Source: Rapana venosa (taxonomy: Eukaryota > Mollusca > Gastropoda > Neogastropoda > Muricidae). From it: 64,000 bases of DNA. Shown in pieces: positions 23,900 through 36,134 of this stretch. Positions within the stretch are counted from its first letter, which is position 1; each line of letters begins with the position of its first letter. The DNA is taken from the NCBI GenBank assembly GCA_028751875.1, contig CM054141.1, forward strand, positions 49,392,516 through 49,456,515, read 5' to 3'. The position numbers were made by a program, and so were the translations under genes. Below the pieces are notes generated by a model. The model ran no database searches. It was not told the DNA's origin and saw only the letters and a list, made by a program, of their open reading frames with translations.

Positions 23900-26800
23900 A
23901 TTACTGATATTAAGATTTGTTGTTTGACTCTAGGTATGATGGGAATGTAACGTAATTGCCCATGTTGAGGAAAACAAATGAAACAGTCCCCCCACCCCCA
24001 CCCCATCCGCTTTCTGTTTTTTGTTTTTGTTTTTTTGTTGCCTTTTTTTTGCCAATGAAGAGAGACATGTGTAGCACCCATTCAAAATAAATAGTAAAAA
24101 GATGTGATCTGCATGCAACTGAGGCCACCAACAAAAAAAATTATTTTTTTTTGTGGATGTGAAGCTGTGTGTATTGTATTGTACAAGCACAAAATATACT
24201 TGTTATATTATTGGTGTTTATCAGTTCAAGTGCGAGGGGTGTGTGTTACACACCATTTCATAGTGTGTTTCCTCTTGTAACATTTTTCTATGCTTGGTTT
24301 GTGTGTCATTTGAAGAAGCAAAGATTTTACAGCAACACATCAGTGTTCTTGAGAAAATTGTTAGTTATGATGGTAGTGTGTCGACTTGTGTGTGCTTGGG
24401 CTGATATTTTTGTGATCTTAATAACCTACTGAAAAGGAAAGTCGTTGGAAGTTGATTTAGATTTTCCTTTGGAAGTTTAGATTTTTATACAATCCTCAAA
24501 GTACCTGATTTTGACGTGACTTTTTTTTTTAAATGCCAAAACAGAAGCCCCTGCTATTTATGTTGTACAGCTTTAGATAATTTAATGTGTACATGTTTCG
24601 CCAGATCACTAAGATTATTACAGTTAGTTGCTCTAAAGTCTAAATAAAATGAAAATGAAATGTAATCGCCCATGTTGAAAGAAAAACCCAAAATGAAACG
24701 GCTCCCCTTCCCCTCCTCCCTTTCTGATTTTTGTTGTTGTTTTTTTGGCTAATGAAGAAAGACGTGTGTAGCACCCATTTATTAAAAAAGAAGAAAAAAA
24801 GAAAAAGGATGTTGCTGCATGACCTGCATGCAACTGAGGCCACTAACAAAAAAACAAAAAAATTTGTTCTGGATGTGATGGTGTGTGCTTTGTGTTGTAC
24901 ATGCTTTATTAAAGTACCTGATTTTAGCAGGACTTTTTCTTATTCCAAACTAAAGGCTCATGCTATTAAGTTTGTTTTTGTACAGCTTTAGATATTTCAT
25001 GCATGTATGTTTGAAATGTTTCTTCAGATTACTAAGATTATAACGATTTGTTGCTGCAGACGGTATCCAAGATAGGAATGGAATGGAATTGCTCATGTTG
25101 GGGGAAAAATCTCGGAAGTGAAACAACCCCCACCCCCTTTCTCTTTTTTTTTGGCCAATGAAGAAAGACGTGTGTAGCACCCATTTAAAAGAAAGGAAAA
25201 GATGGTGCTCCATGATCTGCATGCAACTGAGGAAAACAAAAACATTTTTTTGTTCTGGATGTGAGGCTGTGTGTTTTGTCGTACATGTAGAAAATATGCT
25301 TAGGGTATATCATTGGTGTTTTATCAGTTCAGTCTTTAAAATTTAGTGTGTATTTGTGTCTCTTTCGTAATATTTTTCTTTGCTTGGTTTGTATTTTAGT
25401 TGAAGCAAAGAACTTTTTGCCTATATTTGTAAAAATGGTTAAAGTTGATGTTTCTGGCAAGTCTGTACTGATCTTTCATGTGAAGATCTTGGCAGATTTT
25501 ACAGCAATACATCAGTATTCTTGAGAAAAAATGTGTACTTATTATGATGGTGTGTTGACTTGCTTTTGTGCTTATGCATTATTTTATTTTTATTTTTTGG
25601 TAATCTAAATAATCTACTGAAAAGGGCCGCCATTGGAAGTTGATTTAGAATGGGGTTTTTTACAGCTCCCAAAGTACCTGATTTTCACATGATTTTATTT
25701 TAAACCAAAGCAGAGGCCTTTGATGTTTGTTTTTGTACAGTTTTAGATATTTTGAGCGTATATGTTTGAAAGGTTTCTCCAGATAACTGAAATCATTACA
25801 ATTTGTTGCTCCAGACTGTAGCTAGGATAGGAATGGAATGGAATTGTCCATGTTGGAGGGTGGGGGGAGCAAAGTAAAACGGCTCCCCACCTCCACCCCT
25901 CCTTTCTCTTTTTTTTTTTTTTTGCTAATGAAGAGACATGTAAAGTACCCATTTATTTAGTTTTTTTGGGAAAAAATTGTGTTCCATGATCTGCATGCAA
26001 CTGAGACCACCAATATAGATTTTTTTGTTTTTTTGTTCTGGATGTGATGGCGTGTTCTATGTGTTGCACATGCTTTAAAGTGCCTGCTTTTAACAGGATC
26101 TTTTTTTTTAAATCTAAACTAAAGGCCGAATGGTATGGTTTTGTACAGTTTTAGATATTTTGTGGATACATGTTTGAAATGTCTCTCCAGAAGATTATTA
26201 GGATTTGTTGCTCCAGACTGTATCCAAGATAGGAATGGAATGTAACTGCCCATGTTGGAAAAAATCCCGAAGTGAAACGGCTGTTGTTGTACAGCTGTAG
26301 ATATTTTGTGTGCATATAATTGTTTGAAATGTTTCTCCAGATTACATACAATTGCCTATGTTGGGGTGGGGGGGGAAATCCCAAAGTGAAACAGCTCCCC
26401 ACATCCACCCCCAACCCCCTTTCTTTTTGTTTTCCTTTTTTTTTTGGCCAATGAAGAAAGACATGTGTAGCACCCATTTATTAAAAAAAGAAAAGGAAAA
26501 AGATGGTGCTCCATGATCTGCATGCAACTGAGGCCACCACCAAAAAAAAAAAAATTTTTTTTGCATTCTGAATGTGATGCTGTGTGCTTTTTGTTGCACA
26601 TGCTTTAAAGCAGAAATAGAGATTGTGATTGTGACATATGTAATTATTATTATAATGATTGTGACATATATGATAATTATTAAGTTCAGTATTTAAAGTG
26701 TGTGTGGATGTGCTGAAAACTAAGAATCTGTGGTCTTATTTACACTTTTTTCCCATAATCTAAGAAAAGGCCCTTGAATTGCGTTTTTTTAAACGCAGGC

Positions 26801-27150
26801 CTTAAAGCTCCTGATTTCACTGGACTGATTTGTTTGTTTGCTAAAACAGGCCTCAGATGTTTGTAATTTTGTACAGTTCCAGCCATTTGTGTATATGGTA
26901 TGCTTGAAATGTTTCTCCAAATTACTTAAATGACTACAATCAGTTAATTATTGTAACTATGGCATGCTGCACCAGACTGCAGATGAGAGTGGAATGTTAC
27001 TGCTCATGTTGAACCCCCCCCCGCCTTACCCCCATCCTTTGTTTTCTTGGCCAATGAAGAAAGACGTGTGAAGCACCCAAAACAAAACAACAAAAATAAG
27101 AGAAAGGAAAAGATGGTGCTCCATGATCTGCATGCAACTGAGGCCACCCA
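23900..27150 (+). repeat. Higher-order tandem repeat, about 1.16-kb period
   Basis: A marker block (ATTTGTTGCTCCAGACT...GGAATGGAATGTAATTGCCCATGTTG, then AAAACGGCTCCCC and a C/T-rich tract, then GCCAATGAAGAAAGACGTGTG, TAGCACCCATTT and GATCTGCATGCAACTGAGG) recurs near 23920, 24625, 25045, 25800, 26200 (with a partial repeat at 26340) and 26960. Intervals alternate at about 700-760 and 400-420 bp, giving a two-subunit higher-order unit of about 1.16 kb. GTACAGCTTTAGATATTT and TGAAATGTTTCTCCAGATTAC blocks precede most markers. There is no coding potential. It could be satellite-like DNA or an expanded 3'UTR/intron. Confidence 0.85.
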
Positions 27151-27239
27151 AATTTTTTTTTAATAGTTTAGCATGTACAGCTGTGTTCTGTGTTGTCCAT
27201 GCTTTAAAGCAGAAGTACTGTTAACATAAAAGATTGGTA

Positions 27240-28542
27240 TTTTACACAAGTTCAGTCATTAAAATTTCTAACTTTTGTATTATACACCAATTCACAATGT
27301 GCGTGTTTTTTCTCATTTGTAAAGCTCTTCTTTGCTTTGTTTTGTTAATCATATTAAAATTATTGAAGTGAAAGTGTAAGGTTTGTGTGTATTTGTATGT
27401 ACACTGGCTGATTTACTGTGAATGTTGTCAAATATATTGTTCAAATCACATCTTTGCAATTGACATTGCTCTTTACATAAAGTTTTTGTTTGTGTGTGTG
27501 TATGTGCTGCTTTATTTCCTATTTTTTTTTAAAAAACAACCTCTCCCTCTCTCTCTCGCTCTCTCTCTCTCTCTGTGCCTTGCCTTGCCTTGCATAAAAG
27601 CAACATGCCCAAGTAGGCACCCGTAAAGATTGTCCTTGTTTGCAACCTCAAGTTTACTAGTGTTTATTAGCTGTTTATGAAACCATGAATTGGACAACCA
27701 AGTAGACAAGTTAATGGTCATCTCGTTTGTAAACGGAACAGTAGCACCTTTCCACTGATAGAATTGGCAAACACGCTGTACTGTTATAGTTCAGTTTGTT
27801 TTTCTGTCAGTACTCATACTGTCTTGTTTTTTTAATTTTTATTATTATTTTGAATCGAGGTAACTGAAGATTACAGCTGTTGATTACAAGCATAATTATA
27901 AGCAGTCGGCCCAGCACCTCAGTCTCTCATTGATAGATTTCTAGAAATCATCTGAAATGGCATATCTCGAGAGCAGGTTAAGTTAGGCTTATAAGATCAC
28001 CCTCCTTTTTGCATGCATGCACACACACGCATACACTTAACAGACACATGTATACACATACACATGTATACACAATGTATACATACATCAGTCCCCTTCC
28101 CCACACACATAATATAGTCATCGTGAAATGTCATATTAAACTTGGACCACAATACCTTGACTGGCACAGCTATACCAAAGTCGGATACAGTTCTGCAAGA
28201 TGGCTGTGATGTGAATGCCGCTTCAGTTTTGCATTAAAATGCGTTCCACAATTGAGTACAGTTTTGGTCATGCAGATGTGTCACACACAGGCAAACTCAA
28301 TGGCCTATGTCTACTCCTTCCCCTCAACTCCCCCTTGCCTGAGCATTGGTACTGGTGAGTTGCCAACTCAGCTTACAGCAGGGCGAAGCACCACAATACA
28401 TTGTTAAATATGGTGACATCAAAAACTGCTATATTACACTTACACCTGTATAAAATGTAAATATATTTCCAAAGTGTCCTGGGGAAAAACCTACCAGCCA
28501 CCACCCCCCTTCAAAATAATTACTTATACATTGATGCAGTGA

Positions 28543-28545
<3 letters not shown>
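27240..28545. other. AT-rich interval without a recognisable gene
   Basis: Contains short CT runs at 27540-27573 and CA runs near 28020-28100. Frames here have no family resemblance. Confidence 0.4.
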
Positions 28546-28547
<2 letters not shown>

Positions 28548-28579
<32 letters not shown>

Positions 28580-28605
28580 TCTCTCCTCTTCCCCCTCTCT
28601 CTCGC
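28548..28605. repeat. (CT)n microsatellite
   Basis: CT tract with CCCT interruptions. Smaller CT tracts occur at 28810-28840 and 29160-29180. Confidence 0.9.
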
Positions 28606-29202
28606 TTCTCACAGTTATGAAGTATTAGGAAAAGACATGTATGTTTTCCATATTTGATTGTTAAAAAGGGAATGATGCTTGTGGATTTTTCCCTTTTCTT
28701 TGTTTTTCTTTTGCTTATACTAATTTCTATTGTTACAGAGGGCTGTATGTTTATAAAAAAAATTAAAAAAAGAGGTCTTGGTTATTCCTTCACCTGATTA
28801 AAATATCTCTCTGGGTGTCTCCGGCTCTCCCTCTCTCTCAAATTATACAGGCTTGTGAGAGAGAAAGAGAGATACCTGTTAAAGTACTTCACAAATACAA
28901 ATGAACAATCCCTCAAAAAATTGTTTTAAAGTGAAAACATCTGCCAATTAAGATACGTGGGTATATATGCTGGAAGCCTGTTAACTGTTAAGTATAATTT
29001 ATGTACAAAAAGTTGAAATAGTTTATTTCTCTTTGAAAAATTACTGTTGATAATGCCAAATGTATTTGTACCTACTGTATTGTTTTGCTTGTGGTTTCTT
29101 TTGTCAAAATGTATACAGGCTGGTAACCTTACAAGAGTTAACTAAAAGTTAATGAGACCCTCTCTCTCTCTCTCTCTCATATACAAAACGGTGACAGATT
29201 TC

Positions 29203-29735
29203 AAATGTACAGACAATTTATAAGTGCGCATGATGTCAAACCTTATCTAAAACTTAATATGGATATACATTTGAAAAGAATTATGTCTAAGTTAAGACTT
29301 GGTGTATCGGCTATAAATGTTCATAAATTCAGATACAGAGAACATGATATTGACGACCTCAGGCTGCTATGCCCATTATGTAAGTAAGCACCGGAGATGA
29401 AGTACATTTTGTGTTGTGCTGTCCAGTATTAGAGGATGTTAGGCAGAACTACATCCCTGTTAAATATAGTAGACAGCCTAATTTATTTAGACTCTGTTTA
29501 CTCCTAGCATCAAGTCATCCTGAGGTTAAGCGCAGCCTCACTTTATATTTGTGTAAAGCTTTCAGAATAAGAGAGATATTGTTATCCTAAGTCATATTTT
29601 TGTAGCTGACTTTTTGTTATACAGTAACATGTTGTCGTTACTATTGCTTTTACCCCCACCAAAATACTAAGCAGTTCGGCAACCCCCTTCATGTATGGGC
29701 CAATGGCCTTTCTGTGAATAAATCATTGAAGTTTG
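29203..29735 (+). pseudogene. LINE 3' end: zinc-binding C-terminal domain and 3' tail
   Basis: Frame 1 (29205-29384) ends in LRLLCPLCK. After a frameshift, the sequence continues GDEVHFVLCCPVLEDVRQNY...PNLFRLCLLLAS and ends LCKAFRIREILLS at a stop near 29588. CPLC...EDEVHFVLCCP is the Cys/His block found at the C-terminus of many invertebrate LINE ORFs. The tail contains ATGGGCCAATGGCCTTTCTGTGAATAAA, as in CR1/L2-type 3' ends. Truncated and frameshifted. Confidence 0.8.
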
Positions 29736-29737
29736 GA

Positions 29738-29741
<4 letters not shown>

Positions 29742-29788
<47 letters not shown>
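29742..29788. repeat. (CT)n microsatellite at LINE 3' end
   Basis: A CT run directly after the LINE tail. Confidence 0.95.
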
Positions 29789-29789
<1 letters not shown>

Positions 29790-29792
<3 letters not shown>

Positions 29793-30800
29793 GGTGTAAT
29801 CAAAACCATATGTCTGTAATTCATGTACAAAATCCTATCCAGGTGTGCTCCAACAAACTTGGGATAAAAAATCCATTAAATCCCTAAGATTCAAGAATTT
29901 AGCAACCCATACCATTTATTCAAATCAAACCTCTGCAGGAAGATACTAAAAAAGCATAATAGTTCATATCCACTTTTAAAATGTTAATGGAAATTAAAAA
30001 CCAGAATAAAGCGTTAAAGATACTATGTCATATACCATGTACATTCTCCTATATGTTCAACATTATATTCAATGTACACATATTAACTTTTATGGTCATG
30101 TTATAAAGGCTTTCCTATTGCATTTTATGTCAAACTTGTCACCATCTTCCAGATAGTAGCTGGGTAGCCTGATGTATTTTTCAGCTATGCTTTGCTTAGC
30201 AGTGTAACCATGTTGCAAAAGAAATAGTATCTGATATTGGTTAGGTTTATTTTGATTGTATTTCAAACTGTTTGTGGTATATCCAATGTATATTACATTC
30301 TATTTTGCAAAGAAATGTATATATTGCTGTATCTACCCTTAAAAAAAAAGTTCAATGTATTTTATAAAGTGCATAACTGTATGGCATATTTATTAGACCA
30401 CAAAACAACAAACACATTTGAACTTATGCCAGATAACAAAACCAGGACAAATCCATCATTTGATTTTCCTGTTATAAAGAATTATAACCCTCACATGTGG
30501 CTACTTCATTGAGCAAATGTTCCCGGCTATTGTACCTCATTAAATTAGAACAGAAACATATTTTCAGAATGTCAGAAAGCAAACTAACTACAACTTTTCT
30601 TTGAAAACATCACTTCTAACAGATTTTGTTGCATGAAGGCGGACATCGTTTATAGTTGTGTAAATATTTGTGATGCTTGTTTCACATATCCAGAATGGGT
30701 AATAAATGGGTAATAATTAAAATCAGATGGTTTGGGTGGAAGTCTGTGTTGTTTTTGTGCTGATTTTTTAATTACTAATCATCATTGATTTGTGCGCTTG
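29790..30800. other. AT-rich interval without a recognisable gene
   Basis: The longest frame (30237-30509, plus) is hydrophobic and AT-driven. I do not consider it a gene. Confidence 0.4.
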
Positions 30801-30809
30801 ATAGTTTGT

Positions 30810-31100
30810 AATGTATTGTGTATATAATTATGTGTGTATGCTTTTTGCTTATTTTGTTCCTATTCCGTTCTTGTATATTATGTGCACCATGTGTATCACT
30901 GTATGTGTGTGCGGTTTTTGCTATTGTGTTCCTTTTCCATACTGTTGTATATTTTGTGCATCATGTTACTGTATGAGTGGGCTTTTGCTTATGTTCCTTT
31001 TCCATACTAGTATATTATAATTGTACTGTTACAAAAAATTGCTCTTTGCTTATTGTGTGCATATTCCATAGTAGTTCATTATGTACTGTTTTGGTAATTG
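30810..31100 (+). repeat. About 60-80-bp tandem repeat, four copies
   Basis: Units begin near 30815, 30897, 30967 and 31026. They share ACTGTATGTGTG, GCTTTTTGCTTATT, TTCCTTTTCCATACT and GTATATTNTGTGCATCATG. Confidence 0.75.
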
Positions 31101-31414
31101 ATTTAATAATGACAAAAATTCAATTTAACTGTCAATCTGTGTGTGTGCGTGTGCATGCTTATTCTCTCTCTGTATTTTTGCTACTTCAACATTTTGTTGA
31201 TGAATATTCATAATAATTTGTAGTTTAGGGGGTTTATTGTTGTAGTCTTTTCTTGTTTTGTTGCTTTCTGGGGGTTGTTGTTGTTGTTATGTGATATGCA
31301 CTCATGGGCATGCCCCTCTCTGCCTGCTGTTTTTTGTTGTTTGTTTTATAATTTTGAGTCTTGTCACTTTTATAGATTTGTTGATTCCCTAAGTATTTTT
31401 TTCTCTTTGATGAT

Positions 31415-31418
31415 ATGA

Positions 31419-31463
<45 letters not shown>
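31415..31463. repeat. (CA)n microsatellite
   Basis: About 45 bp of CA immediately upstream of a SINE A head. Confidence 0.95.
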
Positions 31464-31466
<3 letters not shown>

Positions 31467-31467
31467 G

Positions 31468-31800
31468 GGAGGGGACAGGATAGCCTGGTGGCTAGAGTGA
31501 TGCACACTGTGCTCATGATCTACTGACCCAGGTTTGAAGCTTGTATTTTTCCTCTGGAGTTAACATCGGTGCAGATTCCACTACCCCTAAAAGTCCTTGG
31601 ATGAGACTATAAACCGAGGTCCAGTGTGGGAATGCACACACATTAAAACCTGGTCAGCTTTTTAGAAGAGTAGGCCATTGTGTGCCAGTGGGAATGGATG
31701 ACAAAATTTACAAAACTGCATACACATGGATATAAAAAGATATGGATACTGGATATAAAAAGCACACGAGTGCTTATTCCATTATCCTCACCAAAAAAAT
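31468..31800 (+). repeat. SINE family A, near full length
   Basis: Head GGACAGGATAGCCTGGTGGCTAG (A box) and CCCAGGTTTGAAGC (diverged B box), then CTCTGGAGTTAACATC, GGATGAGACTATAAACC and GGCCATTGTGTGCCAG. Near the tail there is a partial internal duplication (GGATATAAAAAG twice), ending GTGCTTATTCCATTATCCTC. Confidence 0.88.
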
Positions 31801-31974
31801 TTTTAAATATAAAAAAAACCCACATATACACACAGGCACTCTCCCCCCCCCAACCTCCCTCACTTTCAATAGAACTTAACCAAGTTGTCATAGAAATACA
31901 TCTTTGTTGTTGGGTTGCTGTTTAAAAAATTGTATTACTAGTTCTTTTTTATGCTTAGAGTATATTTTTCTCCC

Positions 31975-32075
31975 TCCCCTGGAGGGTTGTTGGCTTATGG
32001 TGAGACTTTGTGTGTGTGTGACTGTTATTGCCTGATATTGGGATGGCTGCATTCCAACTTCTGGGATTTGTAATG
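31975..32075 (-). repeat. SINE family B tail, diverged
   Basis: TTATGGTGAGACTTTGTGTG, TGACTGTTATTGCC and GGATGGCTGCATTCC, ACTTCTGGGAT follow the order of the reverse-complemented family B tail. Confidence 0.55.
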
Positions 32076-32569
32076 CTTGATTTTAATTTTATTGCATTCT
32101 TTTGTTTGGATCTGTTAATGTTGGGAATGGAAAGGTGGTTGTTCTTTGATGATATGAAATCTCTCTGTCTCTGTCTCGCTCTTTCAGCAATAAGTTTTGT
32201 TCATTGTTCTCACTTAGCTTAAAAAAAAAAAATTACCATAATCATAGTTTACACTACCTGTGTCACTTGCAGCTTTTAAACCATAATGTGGAGTCTATGC
32301 CATGACGATTATTTGGGATGTAGTGAATTTTTTTTTTCTTTTCAGTTGAATATGCATTTTGTGCCCAGTCCCCTTCCAACTGTCCCATTGTGAATGGCCT
32401 TAAAAGCATACCACAATAAACTATTGTCCTCTCTCTGTCTCTTGTCTGTCTCTCTTTCATTTGGGTTTTTGTTTTGCCTGACTGTTTTTATGTATGCATG
32501 TTTACAAGGACAGGTTGTAAGACTAGGCTTGGCCGAAAATCTTGTCCTTGTGTATCAAAGATCATTCAT

Positions 32570-32572
32570 TCA

Positions 32573-32612
<40 letters not shown>
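32570..32612. repeat. (CT)n microsatellite
   Basis: Uninterrupted CT run followed by TTGCAG, which mimics a splice acceptor. Confidence 0.9.
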
Positions 32613-32613
<1 letters not shown>

Positions 32614-32884
32614 CAGGCGACACACATGCACATATATATGCCCAGGGTCAAATTACTAAATGAAACAAAATGACTTAAGGGGAAGTAATCCAGTGATGAA
32701 AGACGTTGAGCTGTAAATAAAAAGTTTATGAACTTAGTATATTAACACAAAACATGAAATTGATAAGAACTATAACACTTTGATACATCATACATGACAA
32801 AGGCGGAACTGCTTTTAACCTTTTTTTTCTGGGGGATGAGGGTATTTTTTTAAAATAAGCAAATCCATGTACAAGTACACAATA

Positions 32885-32945
32885 ATAACTTGTAGATCCC
32901 AGAAGTCGGAATATAGCTACCTTAAAGGTGGGTTGAAGAGCCAAC
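32885..32945 (+). repeat. SINE family B tail fragment
   Basis: GATCCCAGAAGTCGGAATATAGC, CTACCTTAAAGGTGGG. The LINE at 32958 follows directly. Confidence 0.65.
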
Positions 32946-32957
32946 AATTACCAACCT

Positions 32958-33748
32958 GGGTTTGCTGATGATATCGATGGACTGGCAGGAAACGAACAGG
33001 AGCTAGCCAACCTAGTGTACCACCTGGACGAAACATCCCCTGGATACGTCATGGAGATCAGTGCCGTGAAGACAAAACTCCTGACAAACAGTCCCCAGCC
33101 AATCACTAACAAGATCACAGTCGGTGGAAAAGAACACGAGATGTAGACACTTCAAGTACCTTGGAGCTATTATTAGTGAAGAAGGTCCAAAGACCGAAAT
33201 TCTCAAAAGAGCTGCACAAACGGTAGCAGCAATGGCGAAGCTCAAGACCATCTGGAAAGACCGAAACCTCTCTCTCGGGACCAAGGTCAAGCTATTGCAT
33301 GTGCTTGTCATCGCCACACATCTGTATGCATGTGAATCCTAGACATTGAATGTAGATCTACAAAGAAGGATCCAGACTTTGGAGATGAAATGCCTCAGGA
33401 AACTCCTTGGCATTTCATACATGGACCACATTACCAACGAAGAAGTCCAACAAACCATCGCTCAACAAGTAAAACAGTACGAAGACCTGCTGACCACAGT
33501 CAAGAAAAAGAAGCTCAGATGATATGGACATGTGACAAGATCAAATAGGCTCTCCAAGACCATACTGCAAGGAACAGGGGAAGAGAAGGCTAGGCAGGTC
33601 GAAGAAGAAATGGGCAGACAACATCACTGAATCGACTGGGAAGAGCTCCACAATCTAAGCACTTGCCCACAACCACTGCAAATGGAGCCAACTGGTGCAA
33701 CGTTCATCACTGCAGTGCCCCTACGACCCTGGAGTATGGGAGCAGATG
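32958..33748 (+). pseudogene. LINE remnant: RT motif C through C-terminus (RTE-like)
   Basis: It starts exactly at the catalytic box FADDIDGLAGNEQELANLV, with both aspartates kept. The thumb reads FKYLGAIISEEGPKTEILKR (after a small frame change), AMAKLKTIWKDRNLSLGTKV and VLVIATHLYACES followed by a stop where Trp is expected. Next come EMKCLRKLLGISY and VTRSNRLSKTILQG. It ends with a WxQLVxRSS..CPYDPGVW-type tail. A short piece of the same C-terminus is at 50888-50972. 5'-truncated, with in-frame stops. Confidence 0.82.
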
Positions 33749-33754
33749 AGATGA

Positions 33755-33835
33755 TGAATGGTGGGTAAAGACGGCCCCATATGCAAAATGTTGCCTTTGG
33801 TGAACTTCAGAGCTCAAGGCAAGGAACAACCGAAA
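33755..33835 (+). repeat. SINE family B tail fragment
   Basis: GGTGGGTAAAGACGG, CATATGCAAAATGTTGCC, TTGGTGAACTTCAGAGCTCAAGGCAAGGAAC match the end of the family B tail. Confidence 0.7.
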
Positions 33836-33884
33836 ACCCAACAACAATAGAACTATGCAGTTCTTGGCATATCTATCAAATAAT

Positions 33885-35445
33885 AAGATGTGCTGAAACC
33901 CAGGCATTGGCACATGATCGTCCAAATCAAGATGTCAAGTATTTGGGAGTACGTTTGACTATTCAGTTGAACTGAAAAATGGATATTAAAAGTTTGATCT
34001 TGAAAGCCAGGAAACAACTATACTTGGATTGTGTGCCCAACCATGGTGTCAGGATACTAAAATACTTGTACATCTTGCTGTTGCCTAATTCGTTCTAAAC
34101 TGGTTTCTGGTCAAGAAGTGTATTGTTCTGCTCGAAATTATGACAAAGTGTGGATAGCAAAGCAATCGAAACAGCCCTGAGTTTCAACTTGTGACAGAAA
34201 CATAATATTCTTTGTTCAGAAAGGGGAAGTATGTGAGCTTCTGTTTAAGTGTACTACATTCTGTTATTTTCAAGTCTTCCTATCTCAAATTCTCTTCGCT
34301 ATGAGAGATCTATTGATCCAAAGAAATATCCAATATGAATAAGGGGTATCCCTTTGCTGAAGCCCATAAATAATCATACAAAGACCTTATGAAGGAAAAT
34401 AATATAGACTGGCTAATATCCCAGTTTTACCAGTGGTTCTCTAGATTCCACCAGGGGACATAAGTATGCAAGTTTTGATATTGACCACACATAATTTAAT
34501 AATAATATTTTTTAAAAAGGACCTGAATCAAAATCTACTCGCCGCTGAGGTTTAAAATCATCTACACTGCCAGTATCCATATCATTTGAAAGTATACACT
34601 GTCGGATCTGTTTTTGAATTGGGCATGTGCATGGCTGCATTGTTATATGCGGTTTGAAAGCACAAAAATCTTTTTGTGTTGGAAAAGGTTTCTTGATATT
34701 CACATGCGAGTCGCTCGTAATTTTAATGGTACCAAATCATCTTTCAACTATTTCTTTTGCGATTTACAATATGCCTTTTTGTGTCAATGTAAAATCAGTT
34801 TTACTTGCTTTAAAATGTTGTGACTTTAATGAGAAATGACGTTATTTTGTTTAGGGATTTCCTATACATGTTGCATCTAATGGTATTGGGATACTTTTAT
34901 GCTGGATGCCATCACATTGCGAGTTGACAGACTCCTTGGCAAAATGCAGTGCCTTGGAATGTACAAGTGACATAATGATTAATAATACAGGGCAAAGTTT
35001 ATCAGTGCCGACTCCATTTCGGCCCCAAAGTCCTATCCTGTGTGCGACGTGAACGTCTTGCACACGCACTTAAACCTGATCCGCTTTTCAGAAGAGTATA
35101 CCATAGTGTGCTGGTGGGAACTGATTGCAAATTTTACCTAACCGCATACACAGAGGACTGGATGTTTTTAAAAAAAATTTTCAGTACACGAGTGCTTTTT
35201 CAGAAGAAAAAAAACTTTTAAAAAATCATTGGAAATTATTTCAATCGTAGACTGTTTTAAAGTTGTGGGGTTTGGTTTCTTAGCTTCATTTTGATCGTCT
35301 ATATCGCCCACGAAATGTAGAAATCGTAATTAATAAACTACGTCTGAATGCTGGGAAAACTAGACATTACGAAAATGCTCTCTGCACCTGTTCTAGTATA
35401 TCGGTCCATCACGTATTGTTTGATTGCCCTGTGCTCAGTACCTCG
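33885..35445 (+). pseudogene. LINE remnant: RT thumb, RNase H and zinc-binding tail, split by a SINE
   Basis: The thumb gives DVKYLGVRLTIQLN, a stop, and KMDIKSLILKARKQLYL. The RNase H part (about 34600-34970) is recovered across frameshifts: VWGLKAQ-like CGLKAQKSF, IFTCESLVILMVPNHLS (active-site Glu block), VKSVLLALK, then GILLCWMPSHCELTDSLAK. A family A SINE (about 35003-35195) interrupts it. The final part has FDRLYRPRNVEIVINKLRLN and a CSSISVHHVLFDCP-like Cys/His block ending near 35445. The part from 34860 on is duplicated at 38520-39110. Dead. Confidence 0.75.
35003..35195 (+). repeat. SINE family A fragment inside LINE (copy 1)
   Basis: CAGTGCCGACTCCA, CTTGCACACGCACTTAAACC, CATAGTGTGCTGGTGGGAAC and ACACGAGTGCTT. 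The same insertion at 38655-38850 shows it predates the segment duplication. Confidence 0.8.
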
Positions 35446-35559
35446 TATTAAAGCAAAGGAATAGATTTAAGTGAGAAATATGGAAATATCCAAAGTGTTC
35501 TGTAAGAGTCGCTTGTCCTAATATCAGTTGCAGAAAGTTGCCAGCCACCATTAGGAGGT

Positions 35560-35718
35560 AAAGCTGTCCCATGACCTATAAGGTCGTAGGGGAGCGAGGT
35601 GTCGGAGACCTCACTTATGTAGGGGCCAGCATATTGAGGGCGGCGCCCATCTCTCCCTCGCTGCTTTACCTTCCCGACTCGTAAGAGGTAGATACCCATT
35701 AAATTTTACAGCTGGGGG
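35560..35718 (-). repeat. SINE family E (tRNA/5S composite), 3' part, split copy
   Basis: TAAGGTCGTAGGGGAGCGAGG, GGGGCCAGCATATTGAGGGC, GGCGCCCATCTC and CATTAAATTTTACAGCTGGGGGAC match the reverse complement of the element at 60013-60305. Its head is displaced to 36364-36437 by later SINE insertions. Confidence 0.85.
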
Positions 35719-35720
35719 AC

Positions 35721-35955
35721 TGTACTAGAAAGTCCTTCGGATGAGACTATAAACCGAGGCCCCTTGTGCGAACGCATGCAGAACATCTTGCACACTCGTT
35801 AAATCCTGTTCCGCTGTTCGAAAGAGTAGGCCATTGTGTGCCGGTGGGAACAGATGACAAAATTATTTTTTAAAAACCGCGTACACACGCATAATTTTTT
35901 TTAAAAGTCATCTGAGCGCTTTGATTTGTTGCTTTACAAGATTCAGCGCTATATA
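35721..35955 (+). repeat. SINE family A, inserted in family E SINE
   Basis: AAGTCCTTCGGATGAGACTA to GAACATCTTGCACACTCG, GGCCATTGTGTGCCGG and a diverged tail. It is absent from the duplicate at 39370-39420, so it is younger than the duplication. Confidence 0.85.
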
Positions 35956-35964
35956 ACGAGTAAC

Positions 35965-36103
35965 CGTGGATCGGTGATCTAGAGGTAACGCGCCTGTCTA
36001 GAAAGCGAAAAGTCCGGGTCGGAAGTGTTCGGTGGTTCGAATCCCGTTTGGACCCGAAACTTTTCCCCCATCCATTAGACCATGAGTAGTGGTCTGGGTG
36101 CTA

Positions 36104-36134
<31 letters not shown>

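Noticed and set aside
30237..30512. 91-codon plus-strand frame
   Set aside because: AT-driven hydrophobic composition, no family, no splice or promoter support.
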